Origin: Druceiella hillmani
Lineage: Eukaryota; Arthropoda; Insecta; Lepidoptera; Hepialidae
Length of the DNA: 64,000 nucleotides
Assembly (NCBI GenBank): GCA_039881145.1
Contig: JAYKKI010000006.1
Span: 15,197,001-15,261,000, forward strand
Direction: 5' to 3'
Position numbers and translations under genes: made by a program. The notes below the pieces were generated by a model that was not told the DNA's origin, did not search any database, and saw only the letters and a list, made by a program, of their open reading frames with translations. Of the stretch, positions 1 to 13,200 are shown piece after piece (the stretch's first letter is position 1; each line of letters starts with the position of its first letter).

Positions 1-1597
1 ACGAAAATTATTATTTACATTTAGCGTTTTTTTTGCCATGTGCTTGCTGTTTGATTTCACATTTTGATGGAACATTAGTATCCTTTTCCAAAGTATTGCT
101 TTGGATTTCAACAGTATTTTTAAAATAATCGTACACTTCATAGATTTATTTTATTAACTTTGTACTATCTTGTAGTAATAATATGGGATACATGCATCGA
201 TTTGATCCATTCACTTCATGGTTTCCAAATAAAAGAATATAATGGCGCCGAATGTTACGAAACCCTCGCACAGCACCAGGCACCGAAATCTCATTACTAA
301 AGGATTTGCACTACGAACGTAAATTCAACTAAATACATCCGAGGTCCTAAAATGTTATCCACATATCCTACAAAAACCAAACAATTTGAAGATAAACATA
401 GTAACTGACAAATTCAAGGTCAAACGCCTAAGAGAAAAGCAGGATAGACCAATGGTACCCGGAAGGGTCACAATAAAATAAAGTATTCTAATAGAATAGT
501 TATCTTGCAAGTGAATTAAATAAAACTACAATTACTTGCCACTTGGTTACGGACGCGCAGAGGTAACGTTCGTCCAAGCTAAAAATATTCTATCTGTCCT
601 ATCGAGCCTTATCGTGCCCTATCGAGGAGGCCTTCATTGTGAAGGAATAAAAGTATATTAATCTCAGCAATAATATGTTTATATTCATTGTAAATTTTAT
701 ACATATGTTGCAACCGAAACGTTTTAATATCTTTATTTTTGGCTTCAGTAGCTTCCTGGGATAATTCTCATATCGATAAAATATCATGCTGCAGAAGTCG
801 AAAAGTAAAAAGTATTGAAAAGTCTCTAAATTTATCGATATTAATTTTATATCCTGAGGAATGAGCCTACAAAACTAGCCGATCATACGGTAGTGGGCAG
901 AATAGGTTTTCAAATACCGGGCACTATTTACACGGCCGTTTGACTTAGACTTTGGGGACTTTGACTCTGTTCTTACTTGAGATAAATATGTAAAATTATA
1001 CTTGACATAAATACACACCATTTCGCTAGTCCTCGTGCAGATATTAATTAGCATAGATTAAATAGATCCTGAGATATTAATCTAAGAAATACTTAAATTG
1101 GGCACTCTCTAACTACTCGCTCACTGACGATCAATTTTAATAATACTCGTACTACGAAATTTGCCACAGAGGGAGTGCCTTATATGAAGTTTGTGAAATA
1201 ATTATGAAAACAGTCAAATGTGAATAGGTTTGGTAGCAGCCCTTTAACAAATTATATATTGATGTAATTTTTTACTTAAACGGTAAATGACATAGTGGTA
1301 CCTAATGATATTTTTGATATAACTGAATGCACGAAAATCTTTCAAGTTCAAAGCTGATAGCATTTTAATTCCAGAGTTTACCACAATTTAAGTTTGGTGG
1401 AGAAGTGTGTTCAAACTTGACATTGCTTTCGTTTTCAATAATTTTTGTTAGTCCAACAATTTAATATTCTTCAAATACAACTTCATCCGACTTTTCTAAC
1501 ATTTGTGTCTTTTGCGAAATAGAATATCCATGCGTTAAAACCGCGTCTATCTCAATAATTTTAGAATCTACGTCGATATATAACTTATTTGTTTTAA

Positions 1598-1740
1598 TAA
1601 TGCAGAATTAATATGCACGAATTAGGCGCGCAATTATCTTAATAATATTAGAATAATGCAGAATTGATATACACGAATTAGGCGCGCAATTATCTTATAA
1701 TATGCACGAATTAGACGCGCAATTATCTTAATAATATTAG
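1598..1740. repeat. Short tandem array, about 45-57 bp units
   Basis: Two and a half units containing the core GCACGAATTAGGCGCGCAAT follow each other directly; the later units differ by a few bases (GATATACACGAATTAG, ATTAGACGCGC). A more diverged copy lies near 1840-1900 (CACGTATTAGGCGTGCG followed by a GCTGCCTCG tail like that at 1743). The GCGCGC core stands out in AT-rich surroundings. Confidence 0.7.
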
Positions 1741-2589
1741 AAGCTGCCTCGACAATAATTTACTTTTTTAATAAATACCTAATCTCTTTAAAACATGCAA
1801 AAACATGAAAACGTCGATTCAAATATTCATCATGGAATTGAATATACACGTATTAGGCGTGCGTCTATCTTAATAATTTTAGTGGCTGCCTCGAAAATAA
1901 TATATAATCTATATAAAATCTATATATATAAAAATAATACTATTTTAATAGATATATAAACTATAAGTATAATATATAAGTATATAAGTAATAAATCACC
2001 AAAAATTCAACATTCGCTGAGAATTGTTAAAATTTTCTCTGCAAGTAAATGAGATTTATTATAACTAAAATAAATGATCACCTATTGAGAGTTGAAATAA
2101 AACTATTATTTGTGCCGAAATTGGTCTGCAACCGGAGCATGAATATACCTGAAGAATGAAAAGGTCTATGACCAGTTGTTCCTAATAGTAGCGAGGTTCA
2201 TCACAACTCTGGAAGTTCAAAGTACTCTTAGACTGAGGCCTATGCCAACACTAGTTAAACCAATGACCACATGAAAATAAAAGATCTAAACTTTTAACTA
2301 GCACTCCCATAAAAGAACAATGGCAAACATTTAAGAACAGTAACAAACGGAAAAATATTATTTAGAATCTAGATATACGTGGGCGAAGTTCAAATTTAAC
2401 ATTAATATAATAATATAAAAATGAAAAACTAAAAGCTAAATAGGAAATGAAAATAAAAAGTTTTTGGATATGAATTATTGATCATTAATATAAAAACTAC
2501 TACTTATTTACAATACGGTAGTTGACTCATTCTAAATTTTGATATTTTTCATACAATATTGTGAAATATAAGTTAATTAAAAACCAGTC

Positions 2590-2960
2590 TTGAAAAAAAT
2601 TCAAAAATTGATTGAAAAATAAGCCAGTTGTAGGCTTTTAAATTTGAAGATACGGATAGAGTTGGGTATATCCCTGTCTCTTTTCCTCTCGTAGAATATA
2701 ATGTGCAATATTAAAAATGACTTCACAACACAGTATTGCCGTCCTTCTCTAAAGGTTAAATTTAAACTTTTATAACTCGGTCAATTTTTAAGATTATTAA
2801 AAAAAATTTTCACTCTTCATCAGCTCGTACCTTGAAATTATGATTAATGAAATAAAAAAAATTTAGTCAAATACCCAATTGCTAATTTGGGCATATGAGA
2901 GCAGAGGTTAAACATTTTATAAATTTGATACTTGAACAAACATTTTGATACCATTTTGTT
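2590..2960. repeat. Dispersed repeat, copy 1 (CTCGTAGAATATAAT family)
   Basis: Shares the core CTCGTAGAATATAATGTGC, and then TTTAAACTTTTATAACTCGG and a TTGAAATTATGATTA block, with the stretch at 33170-33420; the core also occurs at about 3608. It is a non-coding family of unknown class; ends are not clear. Confidence 0.5.
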
Positions 2961-3234
2961 CATTTTACTTTCTAAAAATACTGCTGCTAATTAGTTAATT
3001 AGAGGAAGCACTGACATACCACGGGAAAAACATTTAAAAAAAGTTAAAAACAACTTCTTTTTAAAATCGTGATATGTGCTCATTGCCCATAAGACTCTTT
3101 CTGTTGACCAGTTACAGTTTACTTATGGTAACAAAAAGCACGGAATCATGCTTGTCCTTGACTTTTTGCATTTATATCACTTGCCTTCGTTTCTAGCTTT
3201 ATGGCTTTTTCGTTTCTATTTTTATTAAAAACAG

Positions 3235-3494
3235 TCACAATTAAATGAAACTACGTGATGTAGTATTATTTCTACATTCTTTAATTTCTTTACCACGACC
3301 TAGGTTTCGTTGTATTACATCTTCAGGTGGGATATTAGCAAAGATCTTTGCTAATATCCCACCTGAAGATGTTGTAATACAACGAAACCTAGGTCGTGGT
3401 AAAGAAATTAAAGATAGTAGAAATAATACTACATCACGTAGTTTCATTTAATTGCGAATAATAAATTTCTACAAAATTAACGCCAAATATATTC
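3235..3494. mobile_element. Foldback element, copy 1
   Basis: A long hairpin: a left arm starting TCACAATTAAATGAAAC and a right arm ending GTTTCATTTAATTG pair over roughly 100 bp with very few mismatches around a centre at about 3344 (AAGATCTT). A 3' tail follows that is present in other copies and ends CCAAATATATTC at 3494. Because the DNA is palindromic, both strands carry an almost identical 68-codon open frame; I take this as a by-product, not a gene. No flanking direct duplication was seen at this copy. It lies about 230 bp upstream of the first exon in the window. Confidence 0.85.
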
Positions 3495-3499
3495 AATAT

Positions 3500-3700
3500 T
3501 GGAAAAATTATAAAAATTAATTAAAAAATGTACGAGTCAAGAGCTTCTGAATTTAATGGCCCTAGCATTAAATTCAAATAGTGGGGATATGTCACCTTTC
3601 CCCATTCGCTCTCGTAGAATATAATGAGCGTTATTAAAAATGAGTGCACAGTTTAGTATAACTGTCCTAGTATAAACTTTACAAAAAATAGCTTTTACAC
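3500..3700. repeat. Dispersed repeat, copy 2 (CTCGTAGAATATAAT family)
   Basis: Contains CTCTCGTAGAATATAATGAG then TTATTAAAAATGAGTGCACA, matching the copies at 2590-2960 and 33040-33420. It directly adjoins the 3' tail of the foldback element at 3494 and ends close to the acceptor of the first exon. Confidence 0.5.
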
Positions 3701-3721
3701 TTAAAATTCTAATTGTTTCAG

Positions 3722-3846
3722 AAAACAATACTACTTGTGCCATTGGTTGGCATAGATGTTCTAATGGTCGCTGTATCAACCCCAGCTGGATATGCAACGC
3801 GGAGCGTGATTGTGAAGATGGAAGCGATGAAAAGAATTGTCAGAAT
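3722..3846 (+). CDS. VgR: VgR-like exon 1 of window: LDLa module
   Basis: Acceptor TTTCAG before 3722; donor GTATGT after 3846. Reads in with phase 1 and out with phase 0. Encodes one complete LDLa module (residues 1-42) with six cysteines and the calcium-site motif [10 protein letters not shown]. It belongs to ligand-binding cluster I; the phase-1 entry implies at least one exon further upstream. Confidence 0.85.
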
Positions 3847-4155
3847 GTATGTTACTCTACGTTTCATAAATGAATATCTGACCAAGAAGTTTAAAAAGTC
3901 TCTCACACGTTCTCACAAAATCAAATCACAGATTATAATGTGTTTTATGTACCTCCCATTATAATGAAAAAAAAGATTAGTTAACATTTTTACCTAAAAG
4001 GAGGTTAAAAAAAAGAATATTTCAGCTATAGTTTAAGGAATATTTTATATAAAAAATATTAAGGAACCAAAAAAACGTTCTTTTTCTATTAAATATTTCT
4101 TATATTCTCTTAGTATACAATTACTGTAAGCAAACATTGATTATTGTGAATCATG

Positions 4156-4225
<70 letters not shown>

Positions 4226-7200
4226 ATAGCCATGTTTTTATTTACAATTGTCAACGATTAAAACTTATATTTACATATTTCCATGCAGAAAACATGCACT
4301 GGGTTTTTATGTAAGAATGGTCAATGTGTGGATCGCACTTGGCGCTGTGACGCTGGATATGATTGTGATGATGCCAGTGATGAAGAAGGGTGTAGTAAGT
4401 TTATTTTTTTTTATTTTGATTCTAATGGTAATAATTTTTTTTTTGTATTTATTTATTTCTTGAAAACCCCATACCCAACTTACAGTATTACCCAAATCGT
4501 TGTGCATGTAGAACATATAACAAAGAGTTATAAAACAATGGCAAATAGGACAATACACTCACAGAGAAATACCATACAATTGAAAAACAAATACACAGTG
4601 ATTTGGATGAATATCATTTAGCAATCAGTCGTGAACTACTAAGCAACTCTATGACTCCATTTCTGAAACGATCAATGGAGAAGAAAAAAATATCTAGACC
4701 GGGCACATCTCGCAACACTGCATTGAGTGCACGAGAAACAGGCGAATGCTATAGAATATTCGTACGTGCTCTAAAGAGGTAAAATAAACAAACGGAAATA
4801 ATGTAATTATGTAAATAAGTCAGAAGATTTATTACATAATTACTTTAATTTATCCTCTGATGAATAATTATGGAAATAAGACAGAGGATAAATTAAAAGA
4901 AAAAAAAACCATAAATTTAAAATTTTTTTAAATTCTTTCATTAAGAGAAGATGATTAAAAACTAAAGCTGCTACATCTCTTTAATCCTTCCTTTGATGTT
5001 TTACTTCTAAAATTATTGTCTCCTCCAAATTCCTTAAATCATTTGTAAACTCAGAACCACATATTTTAAAAGAATATGATTTATAGTTACTCAATATATT
5101 TAAAAAAAATAATAATAATGAAAGTTAATGTAAAGGAGGAATGTTCAAATTTAAAAGAAAATTTAATATTAAAAGTGTTATCCTAAGACAACAGCAAGGT
5201 TAGATATTTTAAAACTAATTGTGTGACGTGAAATAAACTAGTGTTCATGGTTTTAAAAGGCTAATTTTAAGAAAGGTTTTTGTTTGAATTTCAGAAATAT
5301 CCACAGTACTGCGGAATTTTTAATCCTTTAAATTAATTTTGTTATTGATAAACGTAATGAGATGGAGCAAGCTAAGTTGCACATTCAAGTATCCTTTCAG
5401 TTGTATGAGGGTTCCTATATTATTAATTTCTTTAGATGTTATAAAAAAATCTATATTATTCAAATCTTATTAAGGATAAGAGAACTTTTTAATTGCTTCA
5501 TTTATAGTTCTTCTTTGAAGTTGTCTTCCCTAGTGAGAAAATACGATGGTGCATTGACAAGTTTACAGTCTCGCACAGAACTATTATTAATATTCATATT
5601 GATCTAATTATATTCACCAATTCTTTAGTTGTCAATATGCAAAGTTTCATTATAGTGTTGTTTTTGGTTTTGACTTTATAGCGATTAATCGGTGATGGGT
5701 GATGAATTTTTTGAATGTAATTACAATTGGAACATCACATTGTTATTAAATATCTATTGACAAAAGGGTTAATACCAAAGATCGATGAAGATATGGTGAT
5801 GACGCTAGAAGAATCTGCTCTGTCATAAAAAGTTGTTAAAATGCAGTCAGCTGAATTTATAAGTGGTCGGCAGGGAATTAAAGATGACCTTCGTACTGGA
5901 CAGCTGTTAGTAGTGGCTACTGGAAAAACGATGGATAATCTGCAATTTGGTCATGGGAGATCGCAGATTGAAAATGATAGATATCTGACATATAGATGTC
6001 TCTTATGAGTGAACTGAAAATATTATTTAAATAAGGGATTTTGAAAATATTAAAAAAGGGATTTTCTAAGGTGTTTGCGAGATGGGTGATTAGAACAAAG
6101 ATGGTGAAGAAAGATTTGAAAACATTTATTTTTTAAAATCTAAATTATATTTAAAAGTAAGGAATATTAATGAAAAGTTTATATTGTGTTACATTATATC
6201 AATCCTTATTAGAAAATAATATTTGCCATAAATGATATTACACAAGACTTGATTGACCTTCATAGTGCTGAATGGGCTGTAATGAAACAGCCGAAATGCT
6301 CAAACCTCTATTTCTTTAGGTTTAACAGCTGAATACGATAGAGTTTTGTGAATAGGTTCTCGAAAAAAAAGAACCTTTGCCAGTATTTATCTCATTAGAC
6401 GAATTTGATGTTATAAAAGCTGTCCGTCAATCGACGGAACACAATTTGGAAACGTTTGTTTAGTTTTAGCTATGTTTTCATCTAGAGAACAATTGAATTT
6501 TTGCAATAAAATTAGACGCAATGTGATGGCACAAACCTGAATATACTATTTTTAGAGCTGCGTAGCTGAAAAGGAAAAGGGAATTCTCATAAAATCACTC
6601 ACATGTCTGTTCATCCTTCAGTCACAGCCAGCTTTCGTAAGAAACGCTTGGCGTAGATATTTAAAATTTGGCATAGTAATAAAAATATAGCTCCAATAAT
6701 AAAACATATACCTGATTATTGCTTAATAAAATAAAAGTCAAAATATTAATTTGGAAATTTTGGGGCTGGGGATGAACAAAGTAATAATTTTTTTTTAAAT
6801 TCCATGTATGGTGTAGGGTATTGTTCAGTTTGGTGTTCCTTCCACTCAAACGTAAATGTAACCCATTCACGATTTTGTGTAACTGTTTGGAGTAATTTAA
6901 AGCTGTTTTACAAGAATTTTGGTACAGTTTTGTGACTTATAAAACTTAGATCCCCCACTATATACCCAGAGTGAAAACAGCAGCAAAGATATAAAGAAAT
7001 CCAGGGGCACCAGTGTCAAGGAAGACCGAAGTGATTTTGTCGGCAAATAAAACAATAATGGCATCAGTTTTCTGGGACTTGAAAGGTGTCATTATGGTAG
7101 ATTATCTACCAAAGGATACCAATATAAACTCCATTTACTATGGCACACTTTATGTCGATTGTATGAATAGATAATGAAAAAACAGAGAGGAAAGTGAATA

Positions 7201-10200
7201 AAACGGATTTTGTTTCATTAAGACAAAATGTGTGTTCAGAAACAGAAACCATGATTAAAATCTATAATCGTGAGTCCGAATTACTACCATATCCCCTTAT
7301 TCACCAAATCTAATTTGCATCTCTTTCTCAGTTTAAGAAAACATTAAAATAAAAAGAAATTTACAACAAATAAAGTAGCCGAAACTGAAGTCAAACATAT
7401 TTTGAAGACGTGAGGAAACATTTTTTAAAAGTGGTGTAATGACTTTAGAAATCAGGTGACAGAAGTGCATAGAGTTAGGTAGTGACTATGTTGAGAAATA
7501 AAAATGATTTGATAAACATCTCTATTTAGTTTCATATCCAGGCTGTGAACTTTTCAAACTCATCTAATATTTGTATGTAAGATTTATTTGAACACTCTTA
7601 GGCCAATTTCCATTTACTATTTGTTACACGATAGGAAGTACTCGATATCACTGCATTTACATAGTTCTATGTTGAGGACAGCTTATAATATGTTTTGCAT
7701 ATGTGAAATTCATTCTTCTAATCACAGAATTTTCTGTGTCTATATTAAATCTAAAGGTAATATTAGTTAATTAAATACATTGTTTTCACCACGCTTACAG
7801 CTTTTGACAAAAAGCTTCATATGCCACCACCCGATAGCTCATTCTGTATTTTGGAAGATGGATACTTCCCGTGTGTGGATAAGTCATTCTGTTTGTCAGC
7901 CAAGCAGTTGTGTAACAGGAAGAATGACTGCAATGATGGCTCAGATGAGGGCGGACTTTGTTTTACACGTAAGTCACTATTAATATATATTTTATAAATT
8001 AATAATTAATTTCAATGAACATTCTCCACAGTGAATACCTAAGGATCTAGAATTAAACGATAGTAGGTAAACATATAAGTGAAAAGCTAAGTAACATATT
8101 TTAAAAAAAAAAGGAGACAAAATTAGAAAGAGACAAAATGAATGGAAACAAAGGATTTTGAAGATAAATAATCCCTTATCTTTAACAATTTTAGACACAA
8201 CAATTGCACATAGCCAGGGGTGGGCAGGGAGGGCTAGCTTGTATTTGGTACTGTACGTAGGCATACGTACTGTTGTAATAATAAAATCGTTCAATACTCA
8301 CGTTTCAGCCATATTACGACTTATGATTATGTTAAGTATGAGTTAATTTTATTAAAAAATGGTGCTACATCCAAGCGAGTTGCATACAATAAGCTAGCGC
8401 CTCACTCCGCCGTGCTTCGAAGCCGCACGCCACGCTGACTAAGGACAAAAACGATCAAGTCCATCCGATCGCATATTCTCAATTGCAAGATCGACCAAAA
8501 TGGGCCAGGAATTACAAACGGCTTGCGTTTATTTGTTGTGATTGTTTCGAAGGAGTTTATGACGAAGCTGTAGAGAATTGCGAAAAAATCTATCTAGGTT
8601 TATATTGTGTTGTGCAACTGTTTTAATTTTTTATTTGCAAAAGGAGACAATGTTTTTGTATGTACCTTGATGTAAATACCCAGTTACCTATGCAAATGCG
8701 ATGTTTTGGAAGTTGTCATTATCAAAATGATTCTTAATTGAACCCTAATTTTTAGGTTAACCTGGTTTTTTTATTTTTAATGATCTGCAGCAACAAAACC
8801 AAAAATAGGAAAATTACAAGTAAATATGATGATTAAAGTGGCTGTAAATCTATTGAAGTGGATTGAGCGACAGTTACACAACCTCATCCTGATCATCCGG
8901 TAGATAAAAATATTAAAAACATGAATAACTTCTTACTGAACCCAGTAGATGAATCGGAATCCATAAACTCTGAAAATATTATTGACGAGGTAGCTTCTCA
9001 GATTCATGCGTCTGAATCTCTATCACTTCTTGGAGACGGAGATGATTGTCATGAAAATGGTATCGGGCGATGTGTTTGACAATTTTTTGTAATGACTACT
9101 GAAAAGCGAATGGAAATGTTACACCAGCCAAACATACACCCAGCATCGTGGGTGCCTCCAGAAAATTATGATTTTGCTGGTGATTTGCGGAACTCATAAT
9201 TTGCTATTAAAAGGAAAAGAAAATGATGAAGGAGTCTTCCAAGTTTTGCTTAAACTAAAAATTGGTTCTGGTGATGAAATAATGAAGAAACTTAATTAGA
9301 GAAAAAGCTTATTCGCTGATAAATAAGCTAGTATATCGGGAAAGAAACAGATATCAACAATAGGACTTAGATTTTACGACCAAAGAGGAAAAAATGTACG
9401 GAAAGAAATTATGGGTTTTGTTGAGTTAGAAGAAACACATTAAATATTGATGTTAACAAATGTGTGGGGCAGGATTACGATGCATGTACTATGATGGCGG
9501 GAAAAGATAGTTGGGTCCAAACACATTGAGAGCAACATATAAAAATGTTTCAAATTTTCATTGCGCCTGTCATAAATTAAATCTTGTAGTAAACAAATTT
9601 AATAATGTTCCTGAGTGTATTGAAACTGTGAAAGATACGATTAATTTTTTGGACCGAAAATATATAACCAAAATACCATAGCTGTGTGAAACAAGGTGGT
9701 CTCATAAATATCAAATAATTGGATATTTAAGATGCATTTTGTTGAAATTGCCGGAGGCCTGGAGAAACTTTCTCAGGAAGGGAAAATTGGGACAAGAAAA
9801 GAAGCCTTCTAGTTGTTATTTGCAGTTGAACAAACTACATTTATATTGGCATTATGTATTATAGACAAGTACAATTCCCTCATGCAAACAGTTATAAATT
9901 TATTACAGTCTAAAACCCTGGATGTGATCAAGTGTGTAGAGCAAATCTAAACAATATGAACTGCAATTGCAGAATACAGGTATATACTCGGTCAAAGAAC
10001 ACTGTGAGGAATTATTAAAATAGCTGAAGCTTTAAAATTAGAGCTGCGTCTTCCATGGACAGTAGGACACTAACAATAGAGGGCAAATCATCCAGCTGCT
10101 TCTTTAAGTGAGTATTTTCACTGCTCGCAATACGTGTGCTATTTCAACTTGTTATTTGCAAGATTTAACAACGATCAGTTGCCAGCATTTGCTCTTCCAT

Positions 10201-13200
10201 TGTCACACCCTGCTCAGTTAACAAATATTACAACTTCAGATTTAAAAATTCATATGGAAGAAGTCTTAAAATTTTATGAATCAGAGGAGATTAGATCAAA
10301 AGCTGAGCTGTGGCGCATTTTTTGGATACAAACAAGACGGAGAATTTTGAAACTTTCAAGATAACAGAAGTGATTCAACTCGTAGAATGTTTCTATCTAA
10401 AGGTTTAAAGCATCACAAATTTTATTAGTAATACTCTACAGCTATTCTACAGCTACTATTACAATGACATTAGTACTCTTAAACGCATAAAAACTTGGCT
10501 GAGATCAACAATGATTGAAGACAGACCGTAAACGGACTTCGTATGCTGAGTGTACACAGAAAACTTGTCAATAGCGTGGGCGATTCTTTCACGACACACA
10601 TCATAAACTGCTTTTCTGAAAAGCTACAAAAATTACTTTATAAATAAACATTTAAACTCTTAACTAATAAATGCACACTTTTTTAATTTATGTTCAGTTT
10701 TTTTTACTCTTTTTTCTTCTAGTTAAAAAGTAGAGATTATTTACTCAGTGCTCCTAATGTTATCCCGTTTCCTAACCTATCGAGTCCTACTTCCTAAACC
10801 TGGGGATTTGGCAAAGATGCTGGTTTCTAGATGGAGCGACTGTCATCAGATCCCCACAACCCATATGCGAAATCAGGCTTTTTTCAGGTTATGTACACAC
10901 ACGTCTTTTAAAATATAATTTCATGGAAGTGCAGGCTTCCTCATGATGTTTTCCTTCACTACCATGCAACGTACAAGTGGTAATTAGAAATCTGAACATA
11001 AATTCAATAAAACAAATTTAGTAGAAAAGGCCCTGAATTTACACCTGCAACCTTTTGGTTACAGGCTGACTGACTATCCACTAGGCTATCGTTTGTCTCA
11101 TGTTGAATTATTTAGAGCGACTGCCATCAGATCGCCACAACCCATACCCAAAAGAAATTCCTGATTTGATGTTATTACAGAGTGCAGAGTGTTACAGAAT
11201 ACGGCTGGACTGTATTGCCAGAAAGAGGAAAAAAAATGGGGAAATAAATATAAATAGGAAGGGAAACATGGAGATTGAGAACAGGTTTGGAGGAACTAGA
11301 TAGAGAATGGAAGCAAACAAGTTTATAGAAAATGTTACATATTCTGTCTTAGAATAGAATAAAGTAAAGTAGTTGTTAAATGCATATATGGGTGATTAAA
11401 AAGTCCCCATTTCTTCTTTTGTAACTTGAAATACCTATAATGTATTAAAACTTGTTTATTAATTGCTTGATATATAAATATAAAGTTTTGTACTAAGAAA
11501 ATATTTGCATTAGACATAATTTCATTGTATAATGAAATATTAATGTGATGCTGATTTTGTAGCTAACAACACCTGTGTAAACTCACCATGCTCACATGGA
11601 TGTGCTATCACACCGACTGGCTTGTACTGTCCATGCATGGGAGCCGGCTACCGCCATGTGACCAATACGACCTGTGTGGATGTGGATGAATGTGCCGAGG
11701 GAACAGATCACTGCTCGCAACGTTGCGTCAATGGTCCTGGCTATTATCTGTGCGAGTGCGTTGAAGGTTTTAAGCTGACTAATGATCATCATGGATGCAA
11801 CGCTACTGGTGAGTAAATCATTGACACTGTTTAGTGGTAATAAGTAATAAGAATGATTTAATTATTAAGTACGAAAAAATGACGGGTCACTTTTTTCAGT
11901 TGAATTAATAACTTGTCTCCTTTTTTACGCTGAAAATGGTTTGCGTGGTTATTGTAATCACGTTATTTGGGCATTGCTAGTTGAAACAAGAACTTGAATC
12001 TTGGCATTTAGAGAATGAGGTACGGATACCTGTGACATGAGTTATAGATAGCTGGAAAAATGTTTAGTTAGATTTTATTAATTTTTCTGAAAAAACAAAT
12101 GACTTTTCACGAAAAAACAAATGACTTTACAGCATCAGAGGCTTTGGCACTGATTCAGTACACAGAGCAATTTGAATTCATACTTCAGTGGTGCCTTGAT
12201 ATGATATATTGTTTCAGATTAACATTGTAAGAGAAGCTATGCATTCTGAAACTGTGAATTTACCAATGCATCGTAAATTCACAGTTTCAGAATGCATAGC
12301 TTCTCACGGATTTATTGCTCTGCTCTAATCACAGCTAACATTATATTTTCTTAAGCTGGGTTAAATCCTGTTTTGAAATCAGTCCTACTCCGAAGAAAAA
12401 AAAGCTTATTAGAGTATGACGCACAACCTAGGCTTCGTTGTATTACAACATCTTTAGGTGAGATGACCTGATCCACCTGAAGATGTAATACATCGAAACC
12501 TAGGTTGTGGTAAAGAATTTAAAGAAGTAGAAATAATACTACATCACATAGTTTCATTTAATTGTGAATGGTGAAACATGTGACGTACCAGGTTGTAAAT
12601 TGATTAAGGAACTTTTGAGTCAGCAAAGTTTCGCCTGGTTGTATATTGGTAAAGGAACAGAATAAGTACAAAAATTAGTGGCAGGTAATTTTGTACAAAA
12701 TAAGTGGCACGATATTTTATAGTATATGCAGACAGAGTAGTACATGCATTTCGAGTCTTGCTAACCATGCCTGTAACTGTCGCCAAAGGGGAACAAACTT
12801 TTTTTAAAATGTATTTAGTTTTTGGTTGAAAATTTCAATAATCCTTATCATGTTTCACCTTTATATTCCAAATACTAGGGAAATTAAAAAAATTATACTT
12901 TGATTTTTTATAAACTTTAATGTATTCATGGAGTACAAATATTTTCCCAAAGCAACTGAATCAAAGCATTTCGAAATATGTCTTTTTTAATTCTTGTATA
13001 ATTTTAATGACTCATGTGTCAATGTAAAAAAGGCACTTTGACTTGGATTTTTTGGAATAATATTATAATAATCGACAGCATGTCATTAAAGAGGTGAAAG
13101 TATCCCCTTCAAAATGCTTTATATGTTTTTAATCAATTAAAAGTTTTTTTCAGTAATTTTACTTTGAAATACATGTTAAAAACAATCTTTTCTTAGTAAC

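Larger units (their letters stand above)
1..3721 (+). other. Upstream intron, no exon seen
   Basis: Exon 3722 opens with a splice acceptor in phase 1, so this stretch is most likely intron. I looked for cysteine-rich LDLa coding blocks with a C-x-D-G-S-D-E pattern on the + strand and found none. It holds a short tandem array at about 1598-1740, dispersed repeat copies near 2590-2960 and 3500-3700, and a foldback element at 3235. Nothing recognisable in 1-1590 or 1900-2550 apart from AT-rich sequence. Confidence 0.6.
4395..7800 (+). other. Intron with mariner relic and dispersed repeat
   Basis: Phase-1 intron of 3.4 kb. It carries a 16-bp inverted repeat at 4844-4897, a decayed mariner transposase at about 5830-7230 and an unrelated repeat inserted at about 6544-6860. 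Nothing else recognisable in 4900-5800. Confidence 0.6.
7969..11562 (+). other. Intron with hAT relic and SINE
   Basis: A 3.6-kb phase-1 intron taken up largely by a hAT-type relic (8215-10640) and a tRNA-derived SINE on the - strand (10790-11095). A shorter related block follows at 11100-11165. Nothing recognisable in 11300-11560. Confidence 0.6.

Noticed and set aside
3241..3451. Two overlapping 68-codon frames as genes
   Set aside because: They are the two strands of one palindrome; the frame is broken in other copies of the element and no known domain is present.
11027..11095. A real tRNA gene on the - strand
   Set aside because: A- and B-box-like motifs are present but no acceptor-stem or anticodon-arm pairing; the sequence continues into a SINE body.
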